Notes: a model not told the origin generated them from the letters alone. 64,000 nt of DNA from Chitinophagaceae bacterium (GCA_016722465.1 JADKJC010000013.1:620001-684000), one strand, 5' to 3'. Counted from the stretch's first letter, positions 1 to 10,798 are shown. Made by a program: numbers and translations.

Positions 1-1460
<1,460 letters not shown>

Positions 1461-1476
1461 AATTTTTAAACGGGCG

Positions 1477-1484
1477 CAAAGATA
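1477..1484 (-). promoter_or_regulatory. Bacteroidota -7 element TATCTTTG
   Basis: A perfect match to the Bacteroidota -7 consensus TAnnTTTG, read on the minus strand 17-24 nt before the ABC-F start codon. No clear -33 TTG is visible at the usual spacing. Confidence 0.4.
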
Positions 1485-1735
1485 AGATTCGGGAGGGAAT
1501 AAATGGGGAATGATTTTTTGGGCTGGGTTTGGATTATTTATTTAACTTAATTGGCGTTGCATGCTAATGGGTCTGCCAGCATCTCTTTTGAAGCCAGGTA
1601 CTCACCGGAGGCATCAGGCCCCACAGCGACTCTTGTACTAAATATCTTTATTGAGCCTTGCCCATACCGGTATTGAAATTACTGAAAGCCATTTATCCGG
1701 TTAAAAAATGTAGCTTTAATACAAGTAAATGCAAC

Positions 1736-2104
1736 ATGAAAGACATTCAGTTTTTTGCTAAAGTCTCAGCTGCCGTTCCTATTGTTTTTACTGGCTCTTT
1801 TTTGTTGGCGATTCTGGCTGGCATCCTAAAAGCCGGTCACTTACCTCAACCATATATTGACCCTGACCCTGATGGAATGAATTCAATTATACTTTACTTC
1901 TTTCTCATTGTTCACTTTATATGTTTTTTCATTTCTCTTATTGCCATACCCGGGTGGATACTGTTGACCGTTTATCTCTTTGTCAACCGGATAGCATTTA
2001 CAAAAAAAGACATCAGTCTTCATCTTACTGCAATTTTATGCATTGGGATCTACCTGCTGTTTTTTGTTGTTTGGCGCTCGCCGCTTGAATGGCTTTATGA
2101 TTAA
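1736..2104 (+). CDS. Small hypothetical membrane protein
   Basis: 122-residue protein that I do not recognise. Three or four hydrophobic segments are visible: near residues 12-28, a long stretch around 44-80, and one near 92-112. A proline- and aspartate-rich loop (PQPYIDPDPDG) lies between the first two. An upstream in-frame ATG at 1658 would add 26 residues of mixed composition; the ATG at 1736 is preferred because it starts directly before the first hydrophobic segment. It stands alone between the ABC-F gene (divergent) and the OmpA-family gene. Confidence 0.55.
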   Translation: MKDIQFFAKVSAAVPIVFTGSFLLAILAGILKAGHLPQPYIDPDPDGMNSIILYFFLIVHFICFFISLIAIPGWILLTVYLFVNRIAFTKKDISLHLTAILCIGIYLLFFVVWRSPLEWLYD

Positions 2105-2229
2105 AAATTTCATCATCACCTGTGAATAGCTCAAATGAAAACCATTCCTTAAAACAGATACTTACAAATTCAATTTAAACAATCGCTAACATTACCTTTC
2201 ATACATTTCACTACCTTACCCAACCATTT

Positions 2230-2239
2230 TACCCTCGCC
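2230..2239 (+). promoter_or_regulatory. Candidate -7 element TACCCTCGCC
   Basis: Variant of the TAnnTTTG element, about 28 nt before the OmpA-family start. The same TACyyTCGCC form occurs before three other plus-strand genes in this window (29748, 31785, 44401). Confidence 0.35.
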
Positions 2240-2266
2240 TGCTGTTTATATTCTAAACAACATTGT

Positions 2267-3121
2267 ATGAAAAAATTATTACTCCCTGCACTGCTGCTGA
2301 TCTTTATGACAGGTCATGCACAAAACAACAACTCCTTTGCCGTACATTTTGACCTGGACAAATTCAATCTCACTACAGATGCTGCAACCAGCCTGGATAG
2401 TTTTGTGGCAGCAAAAAAAACGGATGTAAAAATAAAACTCTATGGCCATACAGATATCATGGCGGGTTATGAATACAACGATGCCCTCTCATTAAAAAGA
2501 ACCCATGCAGTAAAAAACTACCTGGTAAGCAAAGGTTTTAGTGCAGACAATATCATTGAAGAAAAAGGTTTCGGTAAACGCAGGCCGCTTAACCGCAACC
2601 ATGGCGAAATTGAAATGTACATGAACCGCCGGGTGGAGATTGTAGTGGAAGGAGAAGCTGCAGCCAGTGAAGAAATTAACAATGAACAAATTAAGGTTGA
2701 AGCTGCTAAAAGCCTGACAGAGCAAATTAAAGACACACAAACCACTGTAGGTTCCAGCATTGTTTTAAAGAACATGAATTTTTATGGCGGCACTCATGTC
2801 ATCATACCTGAATCAATGCCTGTGTTGATGGAGTTGGTGGAGATCATGAAAAAAAATCCTTCACTGGAGATTGCAGTGGAAGGACATATCTGTTGCCAGG
2901 AAGGCACTGCTGATGGATTTGATATTGGAACAAGAACAGTGAATCTTTCAGAAAACAGGGCAAGGGAAATCTGTTTGTACCTTTCAAAAAATGGGATTGC
3001 TTCTGCAAGACTGAAGTACAAAGGTTTTGGCCACCAGTTTCCATTGACCCCCTACCCGGAAAAAACAGAAGAAGAAAGAAAGAATAACCGGAGGGTGGAG
3101 ATAAAGATCCTGAAGAAATAA
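2267..3121 (+). CDS. OmpA family protein with two OmpA-like domains
   Basis: 284-residue secreted protein. A signal peptide covers residues 1-19 (ends GHAQ). Two OmpA C-terminal-like peptidoglycan-binding domains follow, near residues 24-128 and 165-284. Each ends with the typical RRVEI motif (NRRVEIVV, then NNRRVEIKI), and each carries the family pattern of a GHTD or GHIC strand followed by an ALSLKR or NLSENRA helix. There is no N-terminal beta-barrel or TPR part, so the protein is probably periplasmic and anchors to, or organises, the envelope next to peptidoglycan. A tandem pair of OmpA domains without any other module is less common than a single one. The gene is followed by a strong bidirectional terminator shared with the convergent prenyltransferase gene. 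Confidence 0.9.
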   Translation: MKKLLLPALLLIFMTGHAQNNNSFAVHFDLDKFNLTTDAATSLDSFVAAKKTDVKIKLYGHTDIMAGYEYNDALSLKRTHAVKNYLVSKGFSADNIIEEKGFGKRRPLNRNHGEIEMYMNRRVEIVVEGEAAASEEINNEQIKVEAAKSLTEQIKDTQTTVGSSIVLKNMNFYGGTHVIIPESMPVLMELVEIMKKNPSLEIAVEGHICCQEGTADGFDIGTRTVNLSENRAREICLYLSKNGIASARLKYKGFGHQFPLTPYPEKTEEERKNNRRVEIKILKK

Positions 3122-3135
3122 TTGATGCAATAAAT

Positions 3136-3172
3136 AAAACAAGAGGCGGATGTTTTATCCGCCTCTTGTTTT
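3136..3172. terminator. Bidirectional intrinsic terminator
   Basis: Perfect 15-bp stem (3136-3150 with 3158-3172) around a 7-nt loop, with A-rich sequence on the left and a T-run on the right. It can therefore terminate both the OmpA-family gene (+) and the polyprenyl synthase gene (-), which converge here. Confidence 0.85.
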
Positions 3173-3202
3173 TCAACTATACATTCTTTATTTTTTTCCC
3201 TA

Positions 3203-4168
3203 TCAACGGTTCCTTTGTATAAGGTACAATGCCAGTTCCTTCAGCGGTTCTTTCCTTTTTGAAACCACAGCAATATCTTCCAGGTGCTGTAAAGCCGTTT
3301 GCAGATATTTTTCTTTTAGTTCATTAGCCCAGCCATTCACATTACAATCTCTGAATACCTGTAATACTTTTTCTACTTTATCTGCCGGATTTTCAATCAT
3401 TAGTTGCTGTAATGCTTCTTTTGAAGTTGCGTCAGCCACTTCCAATGCGTGGATCATGAGGAAAGTTTTTTTATTGGCAATGATATCGCCGCCAACCTGT
3501 TTTCCAAAAGTGGCTGGGTCTCCAAACGCATCCAGGTAATCATCCTGCACCTGGAAAGCGATACCAAGGTTTTTTCCAAACTCATAAATATGCTGCTGGT
3601 TGCCTTCGCCTGTGCCGCCTAATATAGCACCCAACTGAAGGCTGGCAGCCAGTAACACCGAGGTCTTCAGGGTGATCATGTTCACGTATTCATCAAAACT
3701 TACGGTATCTGTTTTTTCAAAATCCATATCCAGTTGCTGCCCTTCACAAACCTGTGCTGCAGTGGTATTGAACAACTGTAATATTTTATGAAATGATGTA
3801 ACCTTTAATTTATTCAGGTATTCATAGCATTTTACAAACATCACATCACCGGCAAGCAATGCTGTACTGTTGCCAAACTTTGTATGCACGGTTGGTAAAC
3901 CCCTGCGGACAGGCGCTTTGTCCATAATGTCATCATGTATCAATGTGAAATTGTGAAACAGTTCTATGGCAGTCGCTACATGGTAAGCGTCCGGATGAAT
4001 CTCATCAAACAATTCATTGCCCATCAGCACTGCCACCGGCCGCACTCTTTTTCCACCCAACTGTAAAATATATTGGGCAGGGTCATACAGTGTTGCTGTA
4101 TGACCGGGGAAATGACGGGTATTAAAGCCTGTTTCAAATATTGCAGAGAGTGCTGAAAAGGAATGCAT
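3203..4168 (-). CDS. Polyprenyl (geranylgeranyl/farnesyl-type) diphosphate synthase
   Basis: 321-residue trans-isoprenyl diphosphate synthase. It condenses isopentenyl diphosphate with allylic diphosphates to make the chain precursors of quinones, carotenoids or undecaprenyl carriers. The first aspartate-rich motif DDIMD is at residues 79-83, the second DDYLD at 209-213, the GGKRVRP substrate loop at 38-44, and a GGDIIANKKT segment near 226-235. All catalytic signatures are intact. An in-frame ATG 20 codons upstream exists, but the added stretch is translated from an AAAATGG tandem repeat, so the downstream Met is chosen. Product chain length cannot be told from the sequence alone. Confidence 0.92.
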   Translation of the reverse strand: MHSFSALSAIFETGFNTRHFPGHTATLYDPAQYILQLGGKRVRPVAVLMGNELFDEIHPDAYHVATAIELFHNFTLIHDDIMDKAPVRRGLPTVHTKFGNSTALLAGDVMFVKCYEYLNKLKVTSFHKILQLFNTTAAQVCEGQQLDMDFEKTDTVSFDEYVNMITLKTSVLLAASLQLGAILGGTGEGNQQHIYEFGKNLGIAFQVQDDYLDAFGDPATFGKQVGGDIIANKKTFLMIHALEVADATSKEALQQLMIENPADKVEKVLQVFRDCNVNGWANELKEKYLQTALQHLEDIAVVSKRKEPLKELALYLIQRNR

Positions 4169-4180
4169 GGTATACAATTG

Positions 4181-4206
4181 AAAATGGAAAATGGAAAATG
4201 GAAAAC
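4181..4206. repeat. Short AAAATGG tandem repeat
   Basis: Three exact AAAATGG heptamers and a degenerate fourth, placed just upstream of the polyprenyl synthase start. It is one of several low-complexity intergenic repeats in this window and argues against the longer start for that gene. Confidence 0.7.
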
Positions 4207-4253
4207 GAAAGCAGCGTTCCGGTTTCATTCTGCAACTTCAATTTTACTTTGAT

Positions 4254-6266
4254 TTATTTTTTGACAGTTTTTGATTTTTTTTCTTTGACTGCAGGCCCTG
4301 TATTGCTGTTTGTATCTGCAGGAATCCAATGATAATCCAGCTGGCGCTTGTCTAAATTAGCAGCTGCTACTTTTATCTTCACTTTATCACCCATCCTGAA
4401 CTTGGTACCGGTTCTCACCCCTACCAACGCATAATCAGTATCATCATGCTTAAATTCATCATAATCACTCAGGTCCCTGGTTGACACCAGTCCTTCACAT
4501 TTATGTAATATGGTTTCTACAAAAAAACCAAAGCTTGCCACACCGCTGATGATGCCTTCAAATTCTTCACCCAGGTACGCCTGCATATATTCAACCTGTT
4601 TGTATTTATTGCCGGCCCTTTCTGTTTCCATGGCCTTGCGTTCCCTGTCGCTGCAGTGCTTACATTTATCTTCCATCTTTTTATCGATCACTACATTCTT
4701 ATCCAGGCATTGTTGCAGCACACGGTGTACGAGCACATCCGGGTAACGGCGGATTGGTGAAGTAAAATGGCAATAGTGTTCAAAGCCCAAACCATAGTGG
4801 CCAATATTTTCTGATGTATAAACCGCTTTTGCCATGGTACGGATACCCAATTGCTCCAGTACATGCTGCTCTGGTTTACCCTGTACATCCTTCAATAAAT
4901 TATTGAAAGAACTTGCCACGGCAGCTTCATCATGAATGTTAAACTGGTAACCGAATTTTTTTGCAAATGCTGCAAATGGTTTCAGCTTTTCATCATCCGG
5001 CGTATCATGAATGCGGTAAGGGAACGGGATGGCTTCTTTATTGATCTTGATCTTTGAAACATATTCTGCAATCGTCCTGTTGGCCAGCAGCATAAATTCT
5101 TCAATCAACTGGTGAGCTTCTTTACTTTCTTTGATGATGATACCGATCGGTTTTGCATTCTCATCCAGCTGGAATCTTACTTCCTGTGATGAAAAATTAA
5201 TGGCCCCATTGTCAAACCGCTGCTGCCTGAATTTTTGTGCAAGCTCATTCAGCAACAACAGCGGCTTGTGGTGCAGACCGTCTTTTGTTTCCACTGTACG
5301 CTGTACTTCTTCATACGTAAAGCGGTGGTTGCTGTGTATGATCGTTCTGCCGATCCATTTATGCTTCACCTCTGCCCTGTTGGTGATCTGGAAAATTACA
5401 GAGAACGTATATTTATCTTCATGCGGACGCAGGGAACACAGTTCGTTGCTGATCTTTTCAGGAAGCATGGGGTTCACTCTGTCGGGCAGATAAACACTGG
5501 TAGCCCTGGCGTAAGCGGCTTTGTCTAAAATACTGTTGGGGGTTACAAAATGGCTCACATCTGCAATGTGAACGCCTATTTCATAACAGCCATTGTCCAG
5601 GTTGCGGATAGAAATGGCATCATCAAAATCCTTTGCATCTACCGGGTCAATCGTAAACGTTAGAATATCCCTGCAGTCTTTTCTTTTGCGGATCTCTTCT
5701 CTTGTAATATCGCTGCTCAGTTTATTGGCCTCATTCAGTACTTCTGCTTCAAAAGCCAGCGGAAAACCATTTTCAATAAGCAGTTCATTCATCGCCATAT
5801 CATTCAGGTCGCTGGTTTGCAGTATGCTCACCACTTCACCTTCGGGTTTGCGGTCGCCCTTGTTCCATTTCACCAAACGTACCACTACCCTTTGTCCATT
5901 CCCGGCGCCATTCAGTTTTTCAACCGGTATATAAAAATCCGGAATTGATTTTTCGGAAGCTGCTATAAAAAAAGCAACATCTTTATTTACCTGTACATTT
6001 CCAATAAAGGAAGCCTGTTTTCTTTCCACTACTTCCGTAATAATGCCTTCGGCACGTTTACCCATTCCGCCATCCTTTTTAACCTGCACATTTACAATAT
6101 CACCATGGAATGCCCGGTTAAAATCATTGGGTCTTACCACTATATCTCTTTCCATTCCTTCCACAATTACAAAACCAAGTCCGTTCCTCGAAATATCCAA
6201 CCGGCCTTTTACTACATTTTCAGGCGACTTCTTCGTCCCTTCTTTTTTCTTTTTATTCATATTCAT
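4254..6266 (-). CDS. rnr: Ribonuclease R (RNase II/R family exoribonuclease)
   Basis: 670-residue processive 3'-5' exoribonuclease for structured RNA and rRNA/tRNA quality control. In order: a basic N-terminus, cold-shock-like OB domains (from about residue 20), the RNB catalytic domain with the metal-binding stretch DPVDAKDFDDAIS, the RNB active-site segment HYCHFTSPIRRYPD, and a C-terminal S1 domain (around 580-650), then a lysine-rich tail. Length and domain order fit RNase R rather than RNase II. The start codon lies close to the repeat-rich region 6267-6637, and the gene ends 85 bp upstream of the polyprenyl synthase start on the same strand. Confidence 0.95.
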   Translation of the reverse strand: MNMNKKKKEGTKKSPENVVKGRLDISRNGLGFVIVEGMERDIVVRPNDFNRAFHGDIVNVQVKKDGGMGKRAEGIITEVVERKQASFIGNVQVNKDVAFFIAASEKSIPDFYIPVEKLNGAGNGQRVVVRLVKWNKGDRKPEGEVVSILQTSDLNDMAMNELLIENGFPLAFEAEVLNEANKLSSDITREEIRKRKDCRDILTFTIDPVDAKDFDDAISIRNLDNGCYEIGVHIADVSHFVTPNSILDKAAYARATSVYLPDRVNPMLPEKISNELCSLRPHEDKYTFSVIFQITNRAEVKHKWIGRTIIHSNHRFTYEEVQRTVETKDGLHHKPLLLLNELAQKFRQQRFDNGAINFSSQEVRFQLDENAKPIGIIIKESKEAHQLIEEFMLLANRTIAEYVSKIKINKEAIPFPYRIHDTPDDEKLKPFAAFAKKFGYQFNIHDEAAVASSFNNLLKDVQGKPEQHVLEQLGIRTMAKAVYTSENIGHYGLGFEHYCHFTSPIRRYPDVLVHRVLQQCLDKNVVIDKKMEDKCKHCSDRERKAMETERAGNKYKQVEYMQAYLGEEFEGIISGVASFGFFVETILHKCEGLVSTRDLSDYDEFKHDDTDYALVGVRTGTKFRMGDKVKIKVAAANLDKRQLDYHWIPADTNSNTGPAVKEKKSKTVKK

Positions 6267-6637
6267 TTGTTCATCTGGCTACTTAGCCGCTTTTAATTTT
6301 TCTTTTATTTTTTTTGTAATTCCAGCTTCAGTTTTTTATAGCATCATCGTTGTGTCACTCTCTTATACTTTTAATTCTTTATTCAGCCATTTCCACGCAA
6401 AGAAGTAAAGTAAATAAAGAAGCAAAAAAGCTTTATTACGGTTTTATGATTTTAAGCTAAGTAAATTAAGCCTTTAAAAAGCCTGGCATCTTTGCTCTTT
6501 TATGTCTTTGCGTGAAAAACATGTTTATTCTTTGAGAATATCTTTTGTGTGAACAAAAATCCATTCCCGTTAATTTTACAGCCTTTACACCGCTGCAATG
6601 TACCAACAAATTGCTACATTGACGTAAAACCGAAATA
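6267..6637. other. Intergenic region with hairpin repeat
   Basis: 371 bp between the divergent rnr and MFS genes. It contains no coding signal. Its main content is the CACGCAAAG...CTTTGCGTG hairpin element at 6394-6534, listed separately. Confidence 0.7.
6394..6534. repeat. Hairpin repeat with CACGCAAAG arms, copy 1
   Basis: Inverted arms CACGCAAAG (6394-6402) and CTTTGCGTG (6526-6534), 9 bp perfect and extended imperfectly inward by A-rich and T-rich sequence. The same arms occur at 49972-50048, so this is a dispersed family. Confidence 0.7.
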
Positions 6638-7837
6638 GTGCAGGCACCCATAAATTCTCCAAAAAGGATCATTACCAAAACCATCTGGCAGCTTTCGCTG
6701 GTAAGTTTGTTTACAGATATGGCCGGCGAAATGCTCTATCCAATCACACCGGTGTATCTTAAAAGCATTGGGTTTTCTATCTTATTCATTGGGGTTTTAG
6801 AAGGCTTTGCAGAAGCAGCAGCAGGTTTAAGTAAGAGTTATTTTGGCAGTATGAGTGATATCATGGGCAGGCGATTGCCCTTTGTACAAATTGGTTATGG
6901 CCTCAGTGCCATCTGCAGGCCCATGATGGCCTTATTTGTTTTTCCTGCCTGGATATTTTTAGCAAGAACGATGGAACGATTGGGAAAAGGCATCCGTACC
7001 GGCGCCAGGGATGCAATGCTGAGCGATGAATCTACCCCGGCAACAAAAGCCACCGTATTCGGATTTCACCGGAGCATGGATACAGTGGGTGCAGTCATCG
7101 GCCCGGCCATTGCATTGCTCTATTTGTATTTTTTCCCGCTTCAATACAAAACACTTTTTTATTTGGCTTTTATACCCGGCCTGTTGGCCATCATCTCTAC
7201 CTTATTCATCAGGGAAAAGGCAAGAGATCATGCCCCGGCAACACAACATAAAAAAGCAAGTTTTTTTGCATTTACCGCTTACTGGAAAAAAAGCCCTGGA
7301 GAATACAGGAAACTATTGATTGGTTTATTACTCTTTGCGCTCTTCAACAGCTCTGATGTTTTTTTATTGTTGAAGATGAAAGAGAACGGGCTGAACGACA
7401 CAATGGTGATTGCGGTATATATTTTTTATAACCTTGTTTACGCATTAATGGCTTATCCCATTGGCATGCTGGCAGATAAAATCGGGTTGAAAAGAATATT
7501 CCTTACCGGTATATTTATTTTTGCAGCCGTATATATTGGGTTTGCATTTAATAAAAGTATGCCCGTCTCCTTCTTCCTGTTTTTTTTATATGGCTTGTAT
7601 GCAGCCGCTACTGAAAGTGTATCAAAAGCATGGATCAGTAATATTGCAGATAAAAAGGAAACAGCTACTGCCATCGGAACCTACATGGGTTTTCAAAGCA
7701 TTGCCAGTTTAATGGCCAGCAGCCTTGCATGCCTGCTATGGTATAACTTTGGTGCCACTGCTACCTTCCTGATTACTGCCGGCGCTGCATTGCTGGCAGT
7801 GTTGTACCTGGCTTCCGTAAAATTCGCCAGGAAATAA
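6638..7837 (+). CDS. MFS transporter
   Basis: 399-residue major facilitator with about 12 membrane segments. The N-terminal segment contains TDMAGEMLYPI and an EGFAEAAAG helix. The loop between helices 2 and 3 reads GSMSDIMGRRLP, the family's conserved basic loop, and GMLADKIGLKR is its second-half counterpart. It starts with GTG: no in-frame ATG lies upstream of the first membrane helix. The substrate is unknown. It is followed after 69 bp by a small conserved gene on the same strand. Confidence 0.85.
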   Translation: MQAPINSPKRIITKTIWQLSLVSLFTDMAGEMLYPITPVYLKSIGFSILFIGVLEGFAEAAAGLSKSYFGSMSDIMGRRLPFVQIGYGLSAICRPMMALFVFPAWIFLARTMERLGKGIRTGARDAMLSDESTPATKATVFGFHRSMDTVGAVIGPAIALLYLYFFPLQYKTLFYLAFIPGLLAIISTLFIREKARDHAPATQHKKASFFAFTAYWKKSPGEYRKLLIGLLLFALFNSSDVFLLLKMKENGLNDTMVIAVYIFYNLVYALMAYPIGMLADKIGLKRIFLTGIFIFAAVYIGFAFNKSMPVSFFLFFLYGLYAAATESVSKAWISNIADKKETATAIGTYMGFQSIASLMASSLACLLWYNFGATATFLITAGAALLAVLYLASVKFARK

Positions 7838-7906
7838 AAACCACCTGCATTTTACTTATTCCTTATTACTTACTACTTACAACTTCTTAACTTTAAATAA
7901 AAAATC

Positions 7907-8212
7907 ATGGACAACTACGATACCGTGGTGGCAGCTTTACAAGGCCTGAAAGCAAAAGGCTACAACCTTGATTTCAATATCGGTGCAGAAAAGATATATT
8001 GCAAAGAGCACGACATTTACCTGCATCCCCATGAATTTGAAATCATGGAAACGCATCGCTTTGAAGGAGACAGTAACCCTTCTGATGAAGACATTGTGTA
8101 TGCCGTGGAATCAAAAAATGGAAAATTAAAAGGCACCATTACGAGTGCCTTTGGTATGTATGCAGACAGCATCAATACGGAAATGATCCAAAAACTATCT
8201 TTACATCAGTAA
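7907..8212 (+). CDS. Small conserved Bacteroidota protein
   Basis: 101-residue acidic cytosolic protein without signal peptide or membrane segment. It resembles a small family often labelled 'phosphoribosylpyrophosphate synthetase' in Bacteroidota databases, but it is far too short and lacks the PRPP-binding motif, so that label is not supported here. Visible features are an N-terminal LKAKGYNLDFN segment, one pair of cysteine/histidine-containing strands (CKEHDIYLHPHEFE), and a conserved-looking HRFEGDSNPSDEDIVYA stretch. It ends 21 bp before the glycosylasparaginase gene and probably shares its transcript. Confidence 0.7.
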   Translation: MDNYDTVVAALQGLKAKGYNLDFNIGAEKIYCKEHDIYLHPHEFEIMETHRFEGDSNPSDEDIVYAVESKNGKLKGTITSAFGMYADSINTEMIQKLSLHQ

Positions 8213-8233
8213 GCCTACTCAACAGCAACCGCT

Positions 8234-9265
8234 ATGGCAAAAGAAATGAACCGGAGAAAATTCATCAGTCTTTCTGCATTAACAGCCCCCTTGTTTTCCT
8301 TTAAAGCAATTGCTGATAATACTATTGGCGGCAAACCCATCATCCTCTCTACCTGGGATGAAGGTAAAAATGTAAATGCTGCCGCCTGGCCTGTTTTATC
8401 AAAAAAAGGAAGGGCGCTGGATGCCATTGAAGCCGGTGCTGTATATGTGGAAGATAAAATTTCCTGCTGTGTTGGATTGGGTGGCAACCCCGACAGGGAT
8501 GGCACAGTAACCCTCGATGCCTGTATTATGGACGAACATGCCAATTGCGGCGCTGTAGCAGGTTTGGAACAAATAAAACATCCATTGTCTGTTGCAAGAA
8601 AGGTAATGGAAACAACGCCGCATGTTTTATTAGTAGGTAATGGCGCACAGAAATTTGCCTTGCAAAATGGTTTTACAAAAGAACCGGCTATCCTTTCAGA
8701 AGATGCCAGAAAAGAATATGAAAGCTGGCTGAAGAAAAATGAATACCAACCCACCATTAACATTGAGAATAAAAACCAGAACGGCCCTTTTGCGCCGGTA
8801 TTTTTTGATGACGGTTCTCCCAATCATGATACCATGGGCATGATTGCAATGGATACAGCAGGCAATTTATCCGGTGGTGTAACCACCAGTGGCATGGCAT
8901 TTAAAATTCATGGGCGGGTGGGTGATTCTGCAGTGATTGGTGCCGGCCTTTTTGTTGACAACGAAGTGGGCGCTGCCACCAGCAGTGGTGTAGGTGAAGA
9001 AGTGATAAGGATATGTGGCACCCACCTGGTAGTGGAATTTATGCGCCAGGGTTATTCACCGGAACTGGCTTGCAAAAAAGTGGTGCAGCGGATCATCAAA
9101 AGAGACCCTGCAAAAGCGAAAACAATACAGGTTGGTTTTGTGGCCATGAATAAAAAAGGGGAATACGGCGCATACTCCATACAGGAAGGTTTTGTGTATG
9201 CGGTGAAAAGTAGTGTTGAAGATAAAATTCATTCATCAAAATATTTTTACAAACAACCAGCATAA
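8234..9265 (+). CDS. N4-(beta-N-acetylglucosaminyl)-L-asparaginase (Ntn-hydrolase)
   Basis: 343-residue glycosylasparaginase, which cleaves the GlcNAc-Asn bond of N-glycans. The self-cleavage site HDT is at residues 198-200, so Thr200 becomes the N-terminal nucleophile of the beta chain. The stretch HDTMGMIAMD and the GGVTTSG segment just after it are typical of the family. The N-terminus has NRRKF followed by a hydrophobic run, which looks like a Tat-type or general signal peptide. The gene stops directly before the cutC start (no gap), so the two are probably co-translated. An alternative ATG four codons in is equally possible. Confidence 0.92.
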   Translation: MAKEMNRRKFISLSALTAPLFSFKAIADNTIGGKPIILSTWDEGKNVNAAAWPVLSKKGRALDAIEAGAVYVEDKISCCVGLGGNPDRDGTVTLDACIMDEHANCGAVAGLEQIKHPLSVARKVMETTPHVLLVGNGAQKFALQNGFTKEPAILSEDARKEYESWLKKNEYQPTINIENKNQNGPFAPVFFDDGSPNHDTMGMIAMDTAGNLSGGVTTSGMAFKIHGRVGDSAVIGAGLFVDNEVGAATSSGVGEEVIRICGTHLVVEFMRQGYSPELACKKVVQRIIKRDPAKAKTIQVGFVAMNKKGEYGAYSIQEGFVYAVKSSVEDKIHSSKYFYKQPA

Positions 9266-10006
9266 ATGGGCAATACTACAAATAACTTTACGCTGGAGAT
9301 CATCGGCTTTAATATAGAAGGTTGCCGCATTGCACAGGCAGCCGGGGCCAACAGAATAGAATTGTGCGACAACCCAACAGAAGGCGGCTCCACTCCTTCT
9401 TACGGTTTTATCAAAGCAGCAAGGGCTCTGCTCAACATTCCGCTTTACCCAATGATCCATCCACGGGGTGGTGATTTCTGTTATTCGGATGCAGATTTTA
9501 ACATCATTAAAGCCGACATTCATGTTTGCAAAGAACTGGATTGCGATGGCGTGGTGATCGGCATACTGAATACAAATGGTTCCATTGATAAAAAACGTAC
9601 CGCACAATTGGTGGAACTGGCTTACCCGCTGGGGGTTACTTTTCACCGGGCATTCGACCGTTGTGCCAACCCATTTGAAGCCCTGGAACATATCATTGAT
9701 ATTGGCTGTGAAAGGATTCTTACCAGTGGTCAGCAACTCACAGCACCTGAGGGCGCAGCATTAATTAGTGAATTGATCAAACAATCAGCCGACAGGATCA
9801 TCATCATGCCCGGCAGTGGTGTAAAAAGCAGCAACATTACTCAACTGGCAACTACAACAGGCGCCACAGAATTCCATGCCTCAGCAAGAATATGGGCTGA
9901 TAGTAAGATGCAGCATTCCAACAGCAGCATGAAGGAACAATTGCAATCTGTAACGGTAGATGAGCAAGAAGTAAAGAGATTAATGGAGTTATTGAATGAG
10001 TTATGA
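9266..10006 (+). CDS. cutC: CutC family protein (copper homeostasis family)
   Basis: 246-residue TIM-barrel protein. Family hallmarks are visible: ANRIELCDN near residues 30-40, GGSTPSYG, MIHPRGGDFCYS, and FHRAFD near residue 130, followed by ILTSGQ. A role in copper handling comes from family history in other bacteria, and its biochemical role is unsettled. The start ATG follows the stop of the glycosylasparaginase gene directly. The stop TGA lies inside a GAGTTATGA repeat that continues into the intergenic hairpin. Confidence 0.9.
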   Translation: MGNTTNNFTLEIIGFNIEGCRIAQAAGANRIELCDNPTEGGSTPSYGFIKAARALLNIPLYPMIHPRGGDFCYSDADFNIIKADIHVCKELDCDGVVIGILNTNGSIDKKRTAQLVELAYPLGVTFHRAFDRCANPFEALEHIIDIGCERILTSGQQLTAPEGAALISELIKQSADRIIIMPGSGVKSSNITQLATTTGATEFHASARIWADSKMQHSNSSMKEQLQSVTVDEQEVKRLMELLNEL

Positions 10007-10064
10007 ATGATGAGTTATGAGTGCATTTTTGCAACCTGATGCGGCCAGTTCATAACTCATAACC
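9996..10064. repeat. GAGTTATGA hairpin repeat overlapping the cutC stop
   Basis: Repeated GAGTTATGA words from 9998 onward, then an 11-bp perfect inverted repeat (10010-10020 with 10050-10060) around a 29-nt loop. The repeat supplies the cutC stop codon. There is no T-run, so it is not a standard terminator. Confidence 0.65.
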
Positions 10065-10156
10065 ACCAACCGTTAACCCTTTCCTAAATTCCGCCAGCCG
10101 GGCATTGCTAAGTTTAAGATTGTACCTAAATTGCCGGTTCAAACAAAATTCAATGC

Positions 10157-10771
10157 ATGAAGCAATTCTCCTTAGTGCTCAATATCCTGTTAGTAGCTGC
10201 AGTTGCCACACTTTATTACCTCCATTTTTCAGGCAATAAAAAAAACAATCCCACTTCTTCTTCGGCAATAACCAATTCACCATCAAAAGACAGTTGTGCC
10301 ATTGGCCATATCATGGCTTTTGTGGAACTGGATTCGTTGTATGATAATGTGGCTTACATTAAACAAAAACAAAAGGAACTGGAGAATGAACAGGAACAAC
10401 TGGCCAGGCAGTATCAAAATGAATATGCCCAGTTAGAAAATGAAAAAAATACCTTTCTTAAAAGAGGTAATGCCATTACTCAACAGGAAGCAGAAGAGTT
10501 CCAGGCAAAGCTTTACCAAAAACAACAAAAAATAGAAGCAGACAAACAGGGACAGGCACAAACCATGGCTGCCAGCAGAACCCGTACAATGGACAAGATA
10601 CAAAGCAACCTGCGGACTTTTTTGGATGAATACAATAAAGACAGAAGGTACTCTTACATTTTCGCCACCGGTACCGGGCTTGACTATATTTTGTACAAAG
10701 ACTCCGCTCACAATATTACGGCCGATGTGATAAAGGGATTGACCAAACAATTTGAACAAAAAGGCAACTGA
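10157..10771 (+). CDS. OmpH/Skp-like periplasmic protein
   Basis: 204-residue protein with an N-terminal membrane or signal segment (residues 5-24), a low-complexity Ser/Asn linker, and a long charged alpha-helical middle (about residues 65-160) rich in Gln, Glu and Lys that would form a coiled coil. The ending, YSYIFATGTGLDYILY, is typical of the OmpH/Skp chaperone family that holds unfolded outer-membrane proteins. It differs from classical Skp in having an uncleaved-looking anchor and a linker. It is followed by an intrinsic terminator at 10799-10826. Confidence 0.8.
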   Translation: MKQFSLVLNILLVAAVATLYYLHFSGNKKNNPTSSSAITNSPSKDSCAIGHIMAFVELDSLYDNVAYIKQKQKELENEQEQLARQYQNEYAQLENEKNTFLKRGNAITQQEAEEFQAKLYQKQQKIEADKQGQAQTMAASRTRTMDKIQSNLRTFLDEYNKDRRYSYIFATGTGLDYILYKDSAHNITADVIKGLTKQFEQKGN

Positions 10772-10798
10772 TAATTCCGGTTAAATTTATTTATCTTG

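Noticed and set aside
1550..1640. A short minus-strand open stretch that looks protein-like after the ABC-F gene start
   Set aside because: Only about 26 codons between stops, with no start codon, so it is not supportable as a gene.
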